A stretch of 43,762 nt of DNA from NCBI GenBank assembly GCA_005792545.1, contig SXRM01000087.1, positions 1 to 43,762 of the forward strand, given 5' to 3'. The translations under genes and the position numbers were made by a program. Within the stretch, counting starts at the first letter, position 1. Every line of letters starts with the position of its first letter. The notes beneath the pieces are model-generated. The model was not told the origin of the DNA, ran no database searches, and was given only the letters and a program-made list of their open reading frames with translations. Shown piece after piece: positions 27,201-34,737 of the stretch. The stretch comes from Pseudomonadota bacterium. Its GTDB lineage: Bacteria > Myxococcota_A > UBA9042.

Positions 27201-27697
27201 AACTCGTGGCGTACCGGCAGCGGGTCAAAGAGGTGCTGGACCAGCGACTGGCTGGCGACCCGGCTATCGTCAAGATTCGCAATGGGCAAGCCGTGACAGA
27301 AGGTGAACTGGGCGGACTGGCGTTGCAAGTCCAGCGCATTGACCCGCTAATCGACCTACTGAAGTTGCCGCGGCAGTTGCACATGCACGTCGACTTGGCG
27401 CGCGTGCTGCGTGGCTTGGTGGGCTTGGACGCAAGCGCTGTCGAGACCGAATTCAAGGCGTTTACCAGCAAGTATCCAACGCTGACTGCGCAGCAATTGC
27501 AGTTCTTGCGCACGATTCAGCAGCACATTGCGCTAGGCGGTGGCCTGGAAATCGACCAGTTGTACCAGGACCCGTTTACGCGCCTGCATCCCGAGAGTGT
27601 CGACGGGATGTTCGGAGACGCCGCACAGGTTGACGACCTGCTCACCATTTTAGCGCGCTTCAATGCGGGCGAGTTGCCTGCCGAGCGCGCGGCCTAG
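24215..27697 (+). CDS. hsdR: Type I restriction enzyme subunit R
   Basis: 1160 residues from the ATG at 24215. An upstream in-frame GTG at 24170 abuts the -12 element and lies before the expected transcript start, so it is rejected; ATG 24239 is a fallback. Residues about 60-140 resemble DUF4145 (LNAQVFRDL, RRGNRAAHANEG), then a coiled region to about 230. The HSDR_N nuclease has Asp282 (FADYVLL) and Glu297-x-Lys299 (VEAKRT). The SF2 motor shows ATGTGKT (415-421), DESHR (507-511) and GRGTRLCPN. It translocates DNA and cleaves unmethylated targets in complex with HsdM and HsdS. Length and motifs look complete. Confidence 0.95.
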   Translation: MATPRLDTMPHAAAESRSLSPEAVVALSVHFEFLRKRHPDLADLGGLAERYASADPQSALLKLRTFAERGVDVVFAEYALPTTLDGGNLNDRLNAQVFRDLAPTVILDKLHVLRRRGNRAAHANEGTAATAIAALRDAFDVGRWLYAFVDDGNVGGIKPFDPASLPVEDSKTQLQRERKSLREQLAQQEFLVTDLMQRLDGERAARQSAEATVIELEEYRQRATAAASILLLNERDTRRQLIDVMLAEAGWDVGANGADSAQVLQEVKLSLVPDENGNGFADYVLLGEDGKALAVVEAKRTAKDPAAGATQAWLYANALERKYGKRPVRFWTNGVEVWFCDDVAPASQPRKLFGFYSKASLDYVVFQRSQHADGQQLIATPTKDVICDRIYQKEAIKAVAESFALGHRKALLVLATGTGKTRVVVAIADVMMRANWAKRILFLCDRKELRKQADEAFNEFLPDAPRAIVSRATAGDRDQRIYMATYPAMDRCYRAFDVGFFDLIIADESHRSIYNRYSDLLKWFDAMQIGLTATPREVVSHDTFALFGCNGRDPTYEYTYQQAIAAVPPYLVPFRVIAHTTQFLRQGIRFAELSDDDKRKWEAQDPDAATGALDVAQQNLDRQVLSVDTTRVILRNLMERGIRDASGSRPGKTIVFARSHDHAVLLARTFGDLFPQYGGDFCQVVDSHDERAETLLTRFKDPTDNLTVAISVDMLDTGVDVPQVVNLVFAKPLRSFVKFWQMIGRGTRLCPNLFGPGNDKKEFLIFDHWGNFEWFGVERRETDDPPPKSLCQQLFEARLELAHAALDRFDQAAFDSTADLLHEDLVALNRTRSIRVVERFRDLNPLCNRQRVQQFDAATVAQIRLVAAPLMGELDARKDEPALRFDLLVAQTQLAAITQAPRLATLAARVQDDVQRLPKNLAPVKAQAATIQQARAAAFWQAPTFGELEAVRGNLRGLLQYRVAAVSTRAVTTKVVDFVDGDEMHAEIVPTLAGQELVAYRQRVKEVLDQRLAGDPAIVKIRNGQAVTEGELGGLALQVQRIDPLIDLLKLPRQLHMHVDLARVLRGLVGLDASAVETEFKAFTSKYPTLTAQQLQFLRTIQQHIALGGGLEIDQLYQDPFTRLHPESVDGMFGDAAQVDDLLTILARFNAGELPAERAA

Positions 27698-27704
27698 GAC
27701 CATC

Positions 27705-29222
27705 GTGATTACTACCCAAGCTAAGCAGCAGATCGACCAACTCTGGGATGCGTTCTGGACTGGCGGCATCAGCAACCCGTTGACGGTCATCGAGCAGGTC
27801 AGTTACCTGTTTTTCATGCGGCTGCTCGACATCACCGAGACCAACAATGAACGCGTGCAGCAGCGCACTGGCAAGGCCTTTCGTCGGTTGTACGATGGCG
27901 CTGACGATGTGCGGCGCTGGTCGGTGTTCAAGCACCAAAAGCCAGAAGAGATGCTGCGCACTGTGCGCGATGTCGTTTTCCCCCACCTGCGCGACAGCAT
28001 CGGAGCGCGGTCGACGATGGGCACGTACCTCAAGGACGCGCAGTTTGTGATTCCGACTCCCAACTTGTTGGCGCGGGCCGTCGAGTCGGTGGACCGGCTC
28101 AAGTTGGTCGGCGATGCCAAGGGCGACCTGTACGAGTACTTGCTGAGCCGGTTGTCGACCGCTGGCATCAACGGCCAGTTTCGCACGCCGCGGCATATCA
28201 TTCGGGCGATGGTCGAGGTGATGGAGCCCAAGCCGACAGAGGTTATCGGCGACCCGGCGTGTGGCACGGGTGGCTTTCTGGTCGGCACGATGGATTGGAT
28301 GCTGCAGCGGTACACGTCGGAGGCGGGCAAACTCAAAGACGAGGAGGGTGGCGAGCTCTACACCGGCGACTTGCTGCAGCCGCACCGCGAGCACGTGCAG
28401 AGCGGGATGCTGCACGGGTTTGATTTTGATTCGACGATGCTACGGATTGCGGCGATGAACTTGATGCTTCACGGGATCGAGACGCCCGATGTGCATTACG
28501 CCGATGCCCTATCCAAGGCCTTCGGCGAGAAGTTCAGCCAGCATCGCCACGGCTTTTTCGACGTCATCCTGGCCAATCCGCCGTTTAAGGGCAGCTTGGA
28601 TGCGACGACAGTGCATGCGTCGTTGTTGGCCAAGGTCAAGACCCGCAAGATGGAGTTGCTGTTCGTGGCGCTGATGCTGCAAATGCTCAAGGTTGGCGGC
28701 AGGTGTGCCACGATTGTGCCCGATGGCGTGCTGTTTGGTAGCTCCGGGGCGCACAAGGACTTGCGCAAGCTGCTGGTCGACGACAACCAGTTGGAGGCGG
28801 TGATTTCGCTGCCGGGCGGGGTGTTTCGGCCGTATGCGGGGGTGTCGACGGGGATTTTGGTGTTCGCGCGCGGGGGTAGGACGGGCGAGGTGTTTTACTA
28901 CGACGTGAGAGAAGACGGGTTTACGCGCGACGATAAGCGCACACCGCAGCCGGCGGGCACGAGTGACCTGCCGCGGATGGTCGAAGCGTGGCGGCAGTGG
29001 AAGGCGACTGGAAAGGTAGTGGGCGCGGACCGGAAAGCGCAGTGCTTCTTGGTGTCGGCGGAGGAGATCCGCGAGAAGGAGTACGACCTTGCGTTGAACC
29101 GGTATCAGGAGGTCGTGCACGAGAAAGTGCAGTACGAGAAGCCGGAGGTGATTTTGGAGCGGTTGATTGGGTTGCAGGGGGAGATTTTGAGGGAACTTGA
29201 GGGGTTGAGGGGGATCGCGTGA
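27705..29222 (+). CDS. hsdM: Type I DNA methyltransferase subunit M
   Basis: 505 residues from a GTG seven bases after the hsdR stop. The N-terminal helical domain (QIDQLWDAFW, YLFFMRLLD) is the HsdM_N type. The catalytic domain has DPACGTGGF (from residue 183), the SAM-binding motif, and NPPF (291-294), the N6-adenine catalytic motif, which indicates m6A modification. TPRHI (about 163) is also typical. Its end overlaps the hsdS start by four bases. Confidence 0.95.
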   Translation: MITTQAKQQIDQLWDAFWTGGISNPLTVIEQVSYLFFMRLLDITETNNERVQQRTGKAFRRLYDGADDVRRWSVFKHQKPEEMLRTVRDVVFPHLRDSIGARSTMGTYLKDAQFVIPTPNLLARAVESVDRLKLVGDAKGDLYEYLLSRLSTAGINGQFRTPRHIIRAMVEVMEPKPTEVIGDPACGTGGFLVGTMDWMLQRYTSEAGKLKDEEGGELYTGDLLQPHREHVQSGMLHGFDFDSTMLRIAAMNLMLHGIETPDVHYADALSKAFGEKFSQHRHGFFDVILANPPFKGSLDATTVHASLLAKVKTRKMELLFVALMLQMLKVGGRCATIVPDGVLFGSSGAHKDLRKLLVDDNQLEAVISLPGGVFRPYAGVSTGILVFARGGRTGEVFYYDVREDGFTRDDKRTPQPAGTSDLPRMVEAWRQWKATGKVVGADRKAQCFLVSAEEIREKEYDLALNRYQEVVHEKVQYEKPEVILERLIGLQGEILRELEGLRGIA

Positions 29223-30358
29223 ACGTACGAAGCCTCGGCCAAGTTGCGGACATTGAGCGCGACGGTGTTGACCCAAATGCCCTGGTGGAAGGCACGCCCT
29301 ATTTGGGCATGGAAAACGTCACAAGCGACGGCGAGTTGGTCGACGTGCGCACCGTTGCGGCGGGCGAGCTGGACTCTGCGAAATTCACCTTCGGTCCCGA
29401 ACACATCCTCTTTGGCAAGCTTCGACCCTACTTGAAGAAAATCGCTCAGCCTGGCTTTGCTGGGATTTGCAGCACGGAACTCGTACCAATCAGGCCCAAG
29501 TCCGGGATAACTACCAGATATCTTTATCATTTTTTGCGCTGGCAAAAGACAGTTGATTGGGCGACAAGCCTATGCGCCGGCGCGAACCTGCCCCGCCTAA
29601 ACCCAAGTATGCTTGCAACGTTGCCTGTTCCGGTGCCAGAGCTCGCGGTTCAGGAAGCATTCGCCACCACCCTCGACCACCTCGACTCCGTCCGCCGCAA
29701 ACAACGCCAGGCCCTCGCGCTCATCGACGAGCTTGTGCGGGCGACGTTTTTGGAGATGTTTGGGGATCCGGTGGCGAATCCACGACGCTGGGGCGTTGCC
29801 CGCCTCGGAGAAGTCGGAGTTCTCGATCGCGGGAAGTCGCAGCATCGGCCACGCAACGACCCGGCCCTGCTCGGCGGCGCCCATCCGCTCATTCAGACAG
29901 GCGAAGTAGCGAATTCAGAAGGAGAAATCACAACCTTTACACAGACGTACTCAGATCTTGGGCTTGCTCAAAGCCGGATTTGGCCCGCCGGAACGCTGTG
30001 CATCACGATCGCAGCGACGATCGCCAAGACCGGTGTTCTGAAGTTCGACGCCTGCTTTCCAGATAGCGTCGTTGGCTTCCGACCGGCCGAGCGAGCGACT
30101 ACGGAATTCGTCCAAGCCTGGTTGTTCTTTCTGCAGCCCATCATCGAGGCACGGGCGCCGCAGGTTGCGCAGAGGAACATCAACCTTGAGATTCTGCGCG
30201 AGCTTGAACTGCCGGTGCCGCCAATTGAAATGCAAAGACAATTCGCGCGACATGTCATGGCGATCCGGGAGGCAAAGCGCAGGCTGCTCTCACTTACCGA
30301 TTCCGCCGAAGCCCTCTTCGCCAGCCTGCAAGATAGGGCATTCGCCGGTAGCCTGTAG
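29219..30358 (+). CDS. hsdS: Type I specificity subunit S
   Basis: 379 residues; the GTG overlaps the hsdM TGA. It has two target-recognition domains. TRD1 covers about 1-140 (YLGMENV, FGKLRPYLKKI, LPVPVPELAVQ), followed by a conserved helix (LDSVRRKQRQALALIDEL). TRD2 covers about 190-340 (LIQTGEVANSEGEI, LELPVPPIEMQ), followed by the second helix. Recognition is therefore bipartite, but the site cannot be predicted. Only one hsdS is present and no inversion or recombination sites were seen. It is followed after 8 bases by the TIR-like gene. Confidence 0.92.
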   Translation: MNVRSLGQVADIERDGVDPNALVEGTPYLGMENVTSDGELVDVRTVAAGELDSAKFTFGPEHILFGKLRPYLKKIAQPGFAGICSTELVPIRPKSGITTRYLYHFLRWQKTVDWATSLCAGANLPRLNPSMLATLPVPVPELAVQEAFATTLDHLDSVRRKQRQALALIDELVRATFLEMFGDPVANPRRWGVARLGEVGVLDRGKSQHRPRNDPALLGGAHPLIQTGEVANSEGEITTFTQTYSDLGLAQSRIWPAGTLCITIAATIAKTGVLKFDACFPDSVVGFRPAERATTEFVQAWLFFLQPIIEARAPQVAQRNINLEILRELELPVPPIEMQRQFARHVMAIREAKRRLLSLTDSAEALFASLQDRAFAGSL

Positions 30359-30366
30359 GAGTTCAC

Positions 30367-30777
30367 ATGCCAGCGCTGCGCCAATATCGCATCTTCATCA
30401 GCCACGCCTGGGCCTACAACGACCACTACCACTCGCTGGTCGGGTGGTTCAACAACGCGGCGAACTTCTGGTGGTTCGACCACTCCGTGCCTGAACACGA
30501 CCCGCTCCAGGTCAACTCCGACACCGCGCTGCGGCGCAAGTTGGACGATCAAATCAAGGGCTGCCACGCCGTGGTCATCATGGGCGGCATGTATGTCAAC
30601 TACCGACGCTGGATTCAAGCCGAAATCGACCTCGCGTTGCGGTACAACAAGCCCATCATCGTCGTCAGGCCTTGGGGGTCGCAGGTGCTGCCGAAGGTTC
30701 TCCAAGATGTGGCGCACGAAATCGTCGCCTGGCAATCTGCCAATGTGATCGACGCCATCAGGAGCCACGCGCTGTGA
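30367..30777 (+). CDS. TIR-like (ThsB/DUF1863-type) protein
   Basis: 136 residues. The start RIFISHAW (8-15) is the TIR beta-A signature. The middle has a CHAVVIMGG strand and RRWIQAEIDLAL, where Glu86 sits at the position of the catalytic Glu of NAD-cleaving TIR domains; KPIIVVRPWG follows. This matches the TIR-like DUF1863 family, which includes the Thoeris sensor ThsB, an enzyme that makes NAD-derived signals during phage infection. No ThsA with SIR2 or SLOG/Macro domains is present. Its TGA overlaps the GTG of a small membrane protein, which may be the effector. Confidence 0.85.
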   Translation: MPALRQYRIFISHAWAYNDHYHSLVGWFNNAANFWWFDHSVPEHDPLQVNSDTALRRKLDDQIKGCHAVVIMGGMYVNYRRWIQAEIDLALRYNKPIIVVRPWGSQVLPKVLQDVAHEIVAWQSANVIDAIRSHAL

Positions 30778-31226
30778 CCGAGCAGGTGGACCAGCAAGCT
30801 TGGGACCGCCAATCCCGGCTGGAGCAGTACAAGCTCTGCGTCGAGATGGCCGACCGTGTGTCGCAACGGCGCATGGTCGCCAACACATTGTTCGCCACGC
30901 TGACGACATCCATCATCGGCGCGTTGGTAGTATTGGGCAGCAAGCCGGAAGCGCGATCGTTCGAGGTCGGGCTCTGCCTCGTCGGCATCTTGCTGGCGGC
31001 CGCGTGGCGCGTTCATGTGGTGCACTCGCAACGGCTCAATTCGGCAAAATTCCAAGTGATCCAAAAGATAGAGTTGGAACTGCCATGTCAGCCCTTCGCC
31101 GAAGAGTGGACGCTGGTGCGAACCCATCCCGCGGGCTACATCGGCCACAGCCGAATCGAGGCATGGGTGCCTGTCGTTGCGGCTCTCGTTTTTGCTGGGA
31201 TTCTATTGACATTGGCCAAGTTCTAA
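30774..31226 (+). CDS. Small 3-TM membrane protein, RipA-like
   Basis: 150 residues; the GTG overlaps the TIR gene's stop by four bases. The N-terminal cytoplasmic helix reads EQYKLCVEMADRVSQRR, a hallmark I associate with proteins annotated as RipA-like octameric membrane proteins. Helices follow at about 34-56 (NTLFATLTTSIIGALVVL), 63-84 and 126-149 (WVPVVAALVFAGILLTL). There is no enzyme motif. Strict coupling to a TIR-like gene suggests a membrane-acting effector or partner gated by a TIR product; this is inference. The RipA assignment rests on pattern memory and should be confirmed. Confidence 0.72.
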   Translation: MTEQVDQQAWDRQSRLEQYKLCVEMADRVSQRRMVANTLFATLTTSIIGALVVLGSKPEARSFEVGLCLVGILLAAAWRVHVVHSQRLNSAKFQVIQKIELELPCQPFAEEWTLVRTHPAGYIGHSRIEAWVPVVAALVFAGILLTLAKF

Positions 31227-31247
31227 CGCGGGAATGCGAGGGCCAAC

Positions 31248-33167
31248 ATGCTCGAAGATCTCGTCGAATCCCATGACTTTGAAGCCAAGCTCGCCCACGG
31301 TCGCGATGGTCAAGGCGAGGTGCCGCGTTCGCTGTGGGAGACCTACTCGGCATTCGCCAACACCGACGGCGGCGTGATTCTGCTCGGCGTTCACGACAAC
31401 CACGGCAATCTTACGCCTGCTGGCCTCGGCAACCCGCAACGCCTAGTCGACCACTTGTGGAGCGATGTCAACAACAGATCCTGTATCAGCGCCAACCTGT
31501 TGCGCAATCAGGACGTCTCGATTCATGACGAGAATGGCCTCGCGCTGGTCCGCGTCCTGGTGCCTCGCGCAGCCCGCGCGAGCCGGCCGGTGTACGTCGG
31601 CGCGAACCCGCTAGATGGCACTTATCGTCGCCGCGGCTCGGCCGACCAAAAGTGCTCGGCAGAAGAAGTGCGGCGGATGCTGGCAGAGCAAGTGGAGGCA
31701 AGCCGCGACGAGCGCATCTGCGTCGGCCTGCACGTGCACGACCTCAATGAGGCGACGGTTCGACGCTACCGCCAGCGGTTCCAGGCCCACGCGCCCGGCC
31801 ACCCGTGGAACAACGTGGACGACCATGAGTTCCTGCGCAGCATCGGCGCCTGGCGGCGAGACCGCGAAACTGGCAATGCCGGCGTGACGCTGGGCGGGTT
31901 ACTGATGTTCGGGCAACAGTCCGACATCATCGACGAATTTCCCAATTACTTCCTGGATTACCAGGAGCGTGCCGAAGCGCGGACGGAACTTCGCTGGGTC
32001 GACCGCGTTTGGTTGGATGGGACATGGTCCGGCAATCTCTATGATTTCTACACCATCGTCACTGGCAAACTTGGTGAGGGTATCGGTGCCGGTTGGCAAC
32101 TGCGCGGCGACCAGCGGATTGACGATTCTGCGGTGCATCAAGCGCTGCGAGAAGCGTTGGTCAACACCTTGATCCATGCCGACTTCACCGGGCGCACCTC
32201 TATCCTGGTGGTCAAGCGGCCAGACCTGTTCGGCTTTCGTAACCCGGGTGCGTTTCGCGTGCCGTTGGCGGATGCGCAGCGCGGCGGCGACTCCGACTGC
32301 AGAAACCGGCGGCTGCAAGGCATGTTCCGGTTCGTCGGCTTTGGCGATCAGGCGGGTGCCGGATTGCCCAAGATTCTCGACGCTTGGCGCGGGCACCAGT
32401 GGCGGCTGCCAAAGTGGACCGAACTCGTGGGTCCGAATGAGCAGACGCAGTTGGAGCTGCCGCGGGCAAGTCTGCTGAGTCCCAAAACCGTTACCGCTTT
32501 GCGAGAGCAGCACGGCCTCCAGTTCGACAAGCTGCCGCCGGCAGAGCGGTTGGCGTTGGCGCTGGCGGTCGAGGAAGGCGAGGTCACCCACACCCGGCTG
32601 ACGGCCATGTCCGGCGAGCATTCGCGCGATGCAACCTTGGCGCTGCAGCATTTGGTCCAGCGCGGCCTGCTCGCAGCGGTCGACAGGCGGCGTCCAGTCA
32701 CCTATGTGGTTGCCGAGCACGCACTTCAGGGCAAGAAGACGATTCAAGTGAGCTTGTTCGCCGACGCTGGTAGCGACGCTGCGGGTGTTGAAGCGAACTT
32801 GCCCGGTAAGACAGCGAGCATGCATGAAGAGGCCGCTACCATGCATGCTGTCGACGTGACCATGCATGCACCGGCCGAAAACGTGCAAGCTCCACTTTTG
32901 GGCCAATGTAGAACAACGCAAGGCGATCGCAGGCGCAGCAAGAGCGAGGGCTTGCAGGCGGCAGTTGTTGCAGCATGCATGGTGGCTTGGCGGACAGTGG
33001 CGGAAATCGCAGCCGCGGTGGGGCGTACACCGAACCATTTGCGCAATGGCGTGATTCCGGGCCTGCTGGGCCAGGGCCTGTTGGTGGCGCGATTTCCCAA
33101 CGCGGCGCGGCACCCACGGCAGGCTTATCGGGCGGCGGGGTCGAAAGCTGTTGGAGAGAACGAATGA
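31248..33167 (+). CDS. AlbA_2/HATPase regulator-type protein
   Basis: 639 residues. Residues 1-130 are an AlbA_2 (Schlafen-like) domain (ESHDFEAKLA, SAFANTDGGVILLGV, GTYRRRGS). Residues about 290-390 fit the ATP-binding C-terminal domain common in this family (ALREALVNTLIHADF, RNPG, GFGDQAGAGLPKI). Winged-helix-like segments follow at about 430-500 and near the C-terminus. Between them (about 520-545) is a seven-residue repeat containing S/TMH, three times. Such proteins are frequent in defence islands and beside type I systems, but their activity is not settled. The gene starts 21 bases after the 3-TM gene and its TGA overlaps the ATPase ATG. Confidence 0.85.
   Translation: MLEDLVESHDFEAKLAHGRDGQGEVPRSLWETYSAFANTDGGVILLGVHDNHGNLTPAGLGNPQRLVDHLWSDVNNRSCISANLLRNQDVSIHDENGLALVRVLVPRAARASRPVYVGANPLDGTYRRRGSADQKCSAEEVRRMLAEQVEASRDERICVGLHVHDLNEATVRRYRQRFQAHAPGHPWNNVDDHEFLRSIGAWRRDRETGNAGVTLGGLLMFGQQSDIIDEFPNYFLDYQERAEARTELRWVDRVWLDGTWSGNLYDFYTIVTGKLGEGIGAGWQLRGDQRIDDSAVHQALREALVNTLIHADFTGRTSILVVKRPDLFGFRNPGAFRVPLADAQRGGDSDCRNRRLQGMFRFVGFGDQAGAGLPKILDAWRGHQWRLPKWTELVGPNEQTQLELPRASLLSPKTVTALREQHGLQFDKLPPAERLALALAVEEGEVTHTRLTAMSGEHSRDATLALQHLVQRGLLAAVDRRRPVTYVVAEHALQGKKTIQVSLFADAGSDAAGVEANLPGKTASMHEEAATMHAVDVTMHAPAENVQAPLLGQCRTTQGDRRRSKSEGLQAAVVAACMVAWRTVAEIAAAVGRTPNHLRNGVIPGLLGQGLLVARFPNAARHPRQAYRAAGSKAVGENE
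32820..32980 (+). repeat. ATGCAT iteron-like repeats inside the AlbA_2 gene
   Basis: ATGCAT occurs at 32820, 32841 and 32862, exactly 21 bp apart, with a fourth at 32975. The first three encode a seven-residue peptide repeat (SMHEEAA, TMHAVDV, TMHAPAE). The exact spacing, two helical turns, could reflect either a peptide repeat or DNA-binding sites. Confidence 0.7.
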
Positions 33168-34735
33168 TTACAGGGATCTCTATTGAGAACTTCAAGGTCT
33201 TTCGCAAGCGCATTGACCTTGAGCTCGCGCCAATCACGCTGCTTTTCGGCCGTAACAGTGCCGGCAAGAGCACGGTCCTGCAAGCCCTTGGCTATGCGCG
33301 GGAAATGGTCGTTCACGGCAACGCAACTGCGACGCACGATGAGTGCGGCGGATTCCGCAATGTGTTGCCCGGCCAAGGCGGCCCGACCGAGATTGCCATT
33401 GGTCTGCGGACGCGCCCAACAAACGCCCAACTACTTCAGCACTTTGCCAGCTTCGGGGGCAGTGTCGACGAAGGCCTCGCTTCGCGCATTCGCGACATCG
33501 GACTTGAAGTCTGCGGCAAGTGGGATCTGGAGGAGCGCCCGCATGTGGGCCGCTGGGCGCTCACCGCCGACGGCGGCTACGTGGTGCGCATAGAGACGCA
33601 GCCAAACCGCGAGCCAATCTTGTGGACCGATTTCGCGACGCAATGGCTGTCGCACGCGGTGCGAGAGAACCTGGTGCCGAGTTTGCGGCCGGCAGCAGAT
33701 AGGCCGGACTTCGGCGTCTGGAAGCATTTGCACCCTAAGTTGAGCAACGACGTCCGCGCCTACTACTGCATGCCAGGTCGCAAGTCGGCGCTGCCGGTCG
33801 CGGGCCTCGGTCTCGACATGGCCGGAGTCGACAACGACCCGCTGGCGGCCGAGGCGGCGACAGAGGTCGATCACCTCGTCTTGGGCTCACGGAGCCTGTT
33901 TTCGCAGTATTTGACGGGTATTCGCCATGTGGGCCCAATACGCGTCGTTCCACCGCGCGGCCTTGTCGATCATGGCTGGCCCACTTCGGCCGGTTGGTAC
34001 GATGGCAGCGCTGCTTGGGCATTGCTGCAACGACAGCCAAAGTTCGCGACACATCACGTGGGGCCAGCATTGACCATGGCCCAAACAGGCCACGGTTTGC
34101 GTGCACTCGAGGTTGCGTTGACGCGGGATCCTGTTGGCTTGGCAACAGCAATCGGTCTCGAAATCCGCGACGGACTCAACGAGGACTGGCTAGCTGGCGT
34201 TGCGGACAACCTTGCCGCAACCGAGAGGCATGTTTTGCTCGAGATCACTAGCCTTGGCGGTACGCGAACGGCGCATCCAAAGGACGTGGGCGTGGGCGTT
34301 TCTCAACTAATCCCTGTAATTGCCGCTGCGCTGTCGCGCGCCGACCCGCTTGCAGACGGCGGTGAGTTGCCTATCGGCTTGGTCGCTATCGAACAGCCAG
34401 AACTGCACGTTCACCCAGCAGTTCAGTCGGAAATCGCCGACTTGTTCGTCGAGACCATCCACGACCTCGACACAGGCGAGTTGTCAGGTCGCCAATACCT
34501 CATCGAAACCCACAGCGAGCACTTGGTCCTCCGGCTCCTCCGCCGTATCCGCGAAACCACCGAAAACCCAGATGTGCCCATCGACCGCCGCCTCCGTCCC
34601 GAAGACATCGCCATCTACTACTTCGACAACGTCGACGGCGAGGTCAAGGTCACCCGTATCGGCGTTGACGAAGACGGCGAATTCACCGACAAGTGGCCCC
34701 ATGGATTCTTCCCCGAACGCTTGAAGGAACTCTAG
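33164..34735 (+). CDS. AAA/ABC-type ATPase (DUF3696-like)
   Basis: 523 residues; the ATG overlaps the previous TGA, with GGAG upstream. ISIENFKVF and GRNSAGKST (29-37, Walker A) open an SMC/OLD-like ATPase head. GVGVSQLIP (about 376) is the signature region. LVAIEQPELHVHP (Glu410 as Walker B Glu) and ETHSEHLVLRL (D/H-loop) close it. The tail DEDGEFTDKWPHGFF is the DUF3696 hallmark. There is no TOPRIM domain, unlike OLD or GajA nucleases, so nuclease activity would have to come from partners. The PLD-like gene starts two bases after its stop. Confidence 0.9.
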   Translation: MITGISIENFKVFRKRIDLELAPITLLFGRNSAGKSTVLQALGYAREMVVHGNATATHDECGGFRNVLPGQGGPTEIAIGLRTRPTNAQLLQHFASFGGSVDEGLASRIRDIGLEVCGKWDLEERPHVGRWALTADGGYVVRIETQPNREPILWTDFATQWLSHAVRENLVPSLRPAADRPDFGVWKHLHPKLSNDVRAYYCMPGRKSALPVAGLGLDMAGVDNDPLAAEAATEVDHLVLGSRSLFSQYLTGIRHVGPIRVVPPRGLVDHGWPTSAGWYDGSAAWALLQRQPKFATHHVGPALTMAQTGHGLRALEVALTRDPVGLATAIGLEIRDGLNEDWLAGVADNLAATERHVLLEITSLGGTRTAHPKDVGVGVSQLIPVIAAALSRADPLADGGELPIGLVAIEQPELHVHPAVQSEIADLFVETIHDLDTGELSGRQYLIETHSEHLVLRLLRRIRETTENPDVPIDRRLRPEDIAIYYFDNVDGEVKVTRIGVDEDGEFTDKWPHGFFPERLKEL

Positions 34736-34737
34736 AA

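Noticed and set aside
29219-30358. Phase-variable or duplicated hsdS
   Set aside because: No second specificity gene, inverted repeats or recombinase is present near hsdS.
31899-33113. 404-codon minus-strand open frame
   Set aside because: Antisense to the AlbA_2 gene, which has clear domains and overlapping operon junctions.
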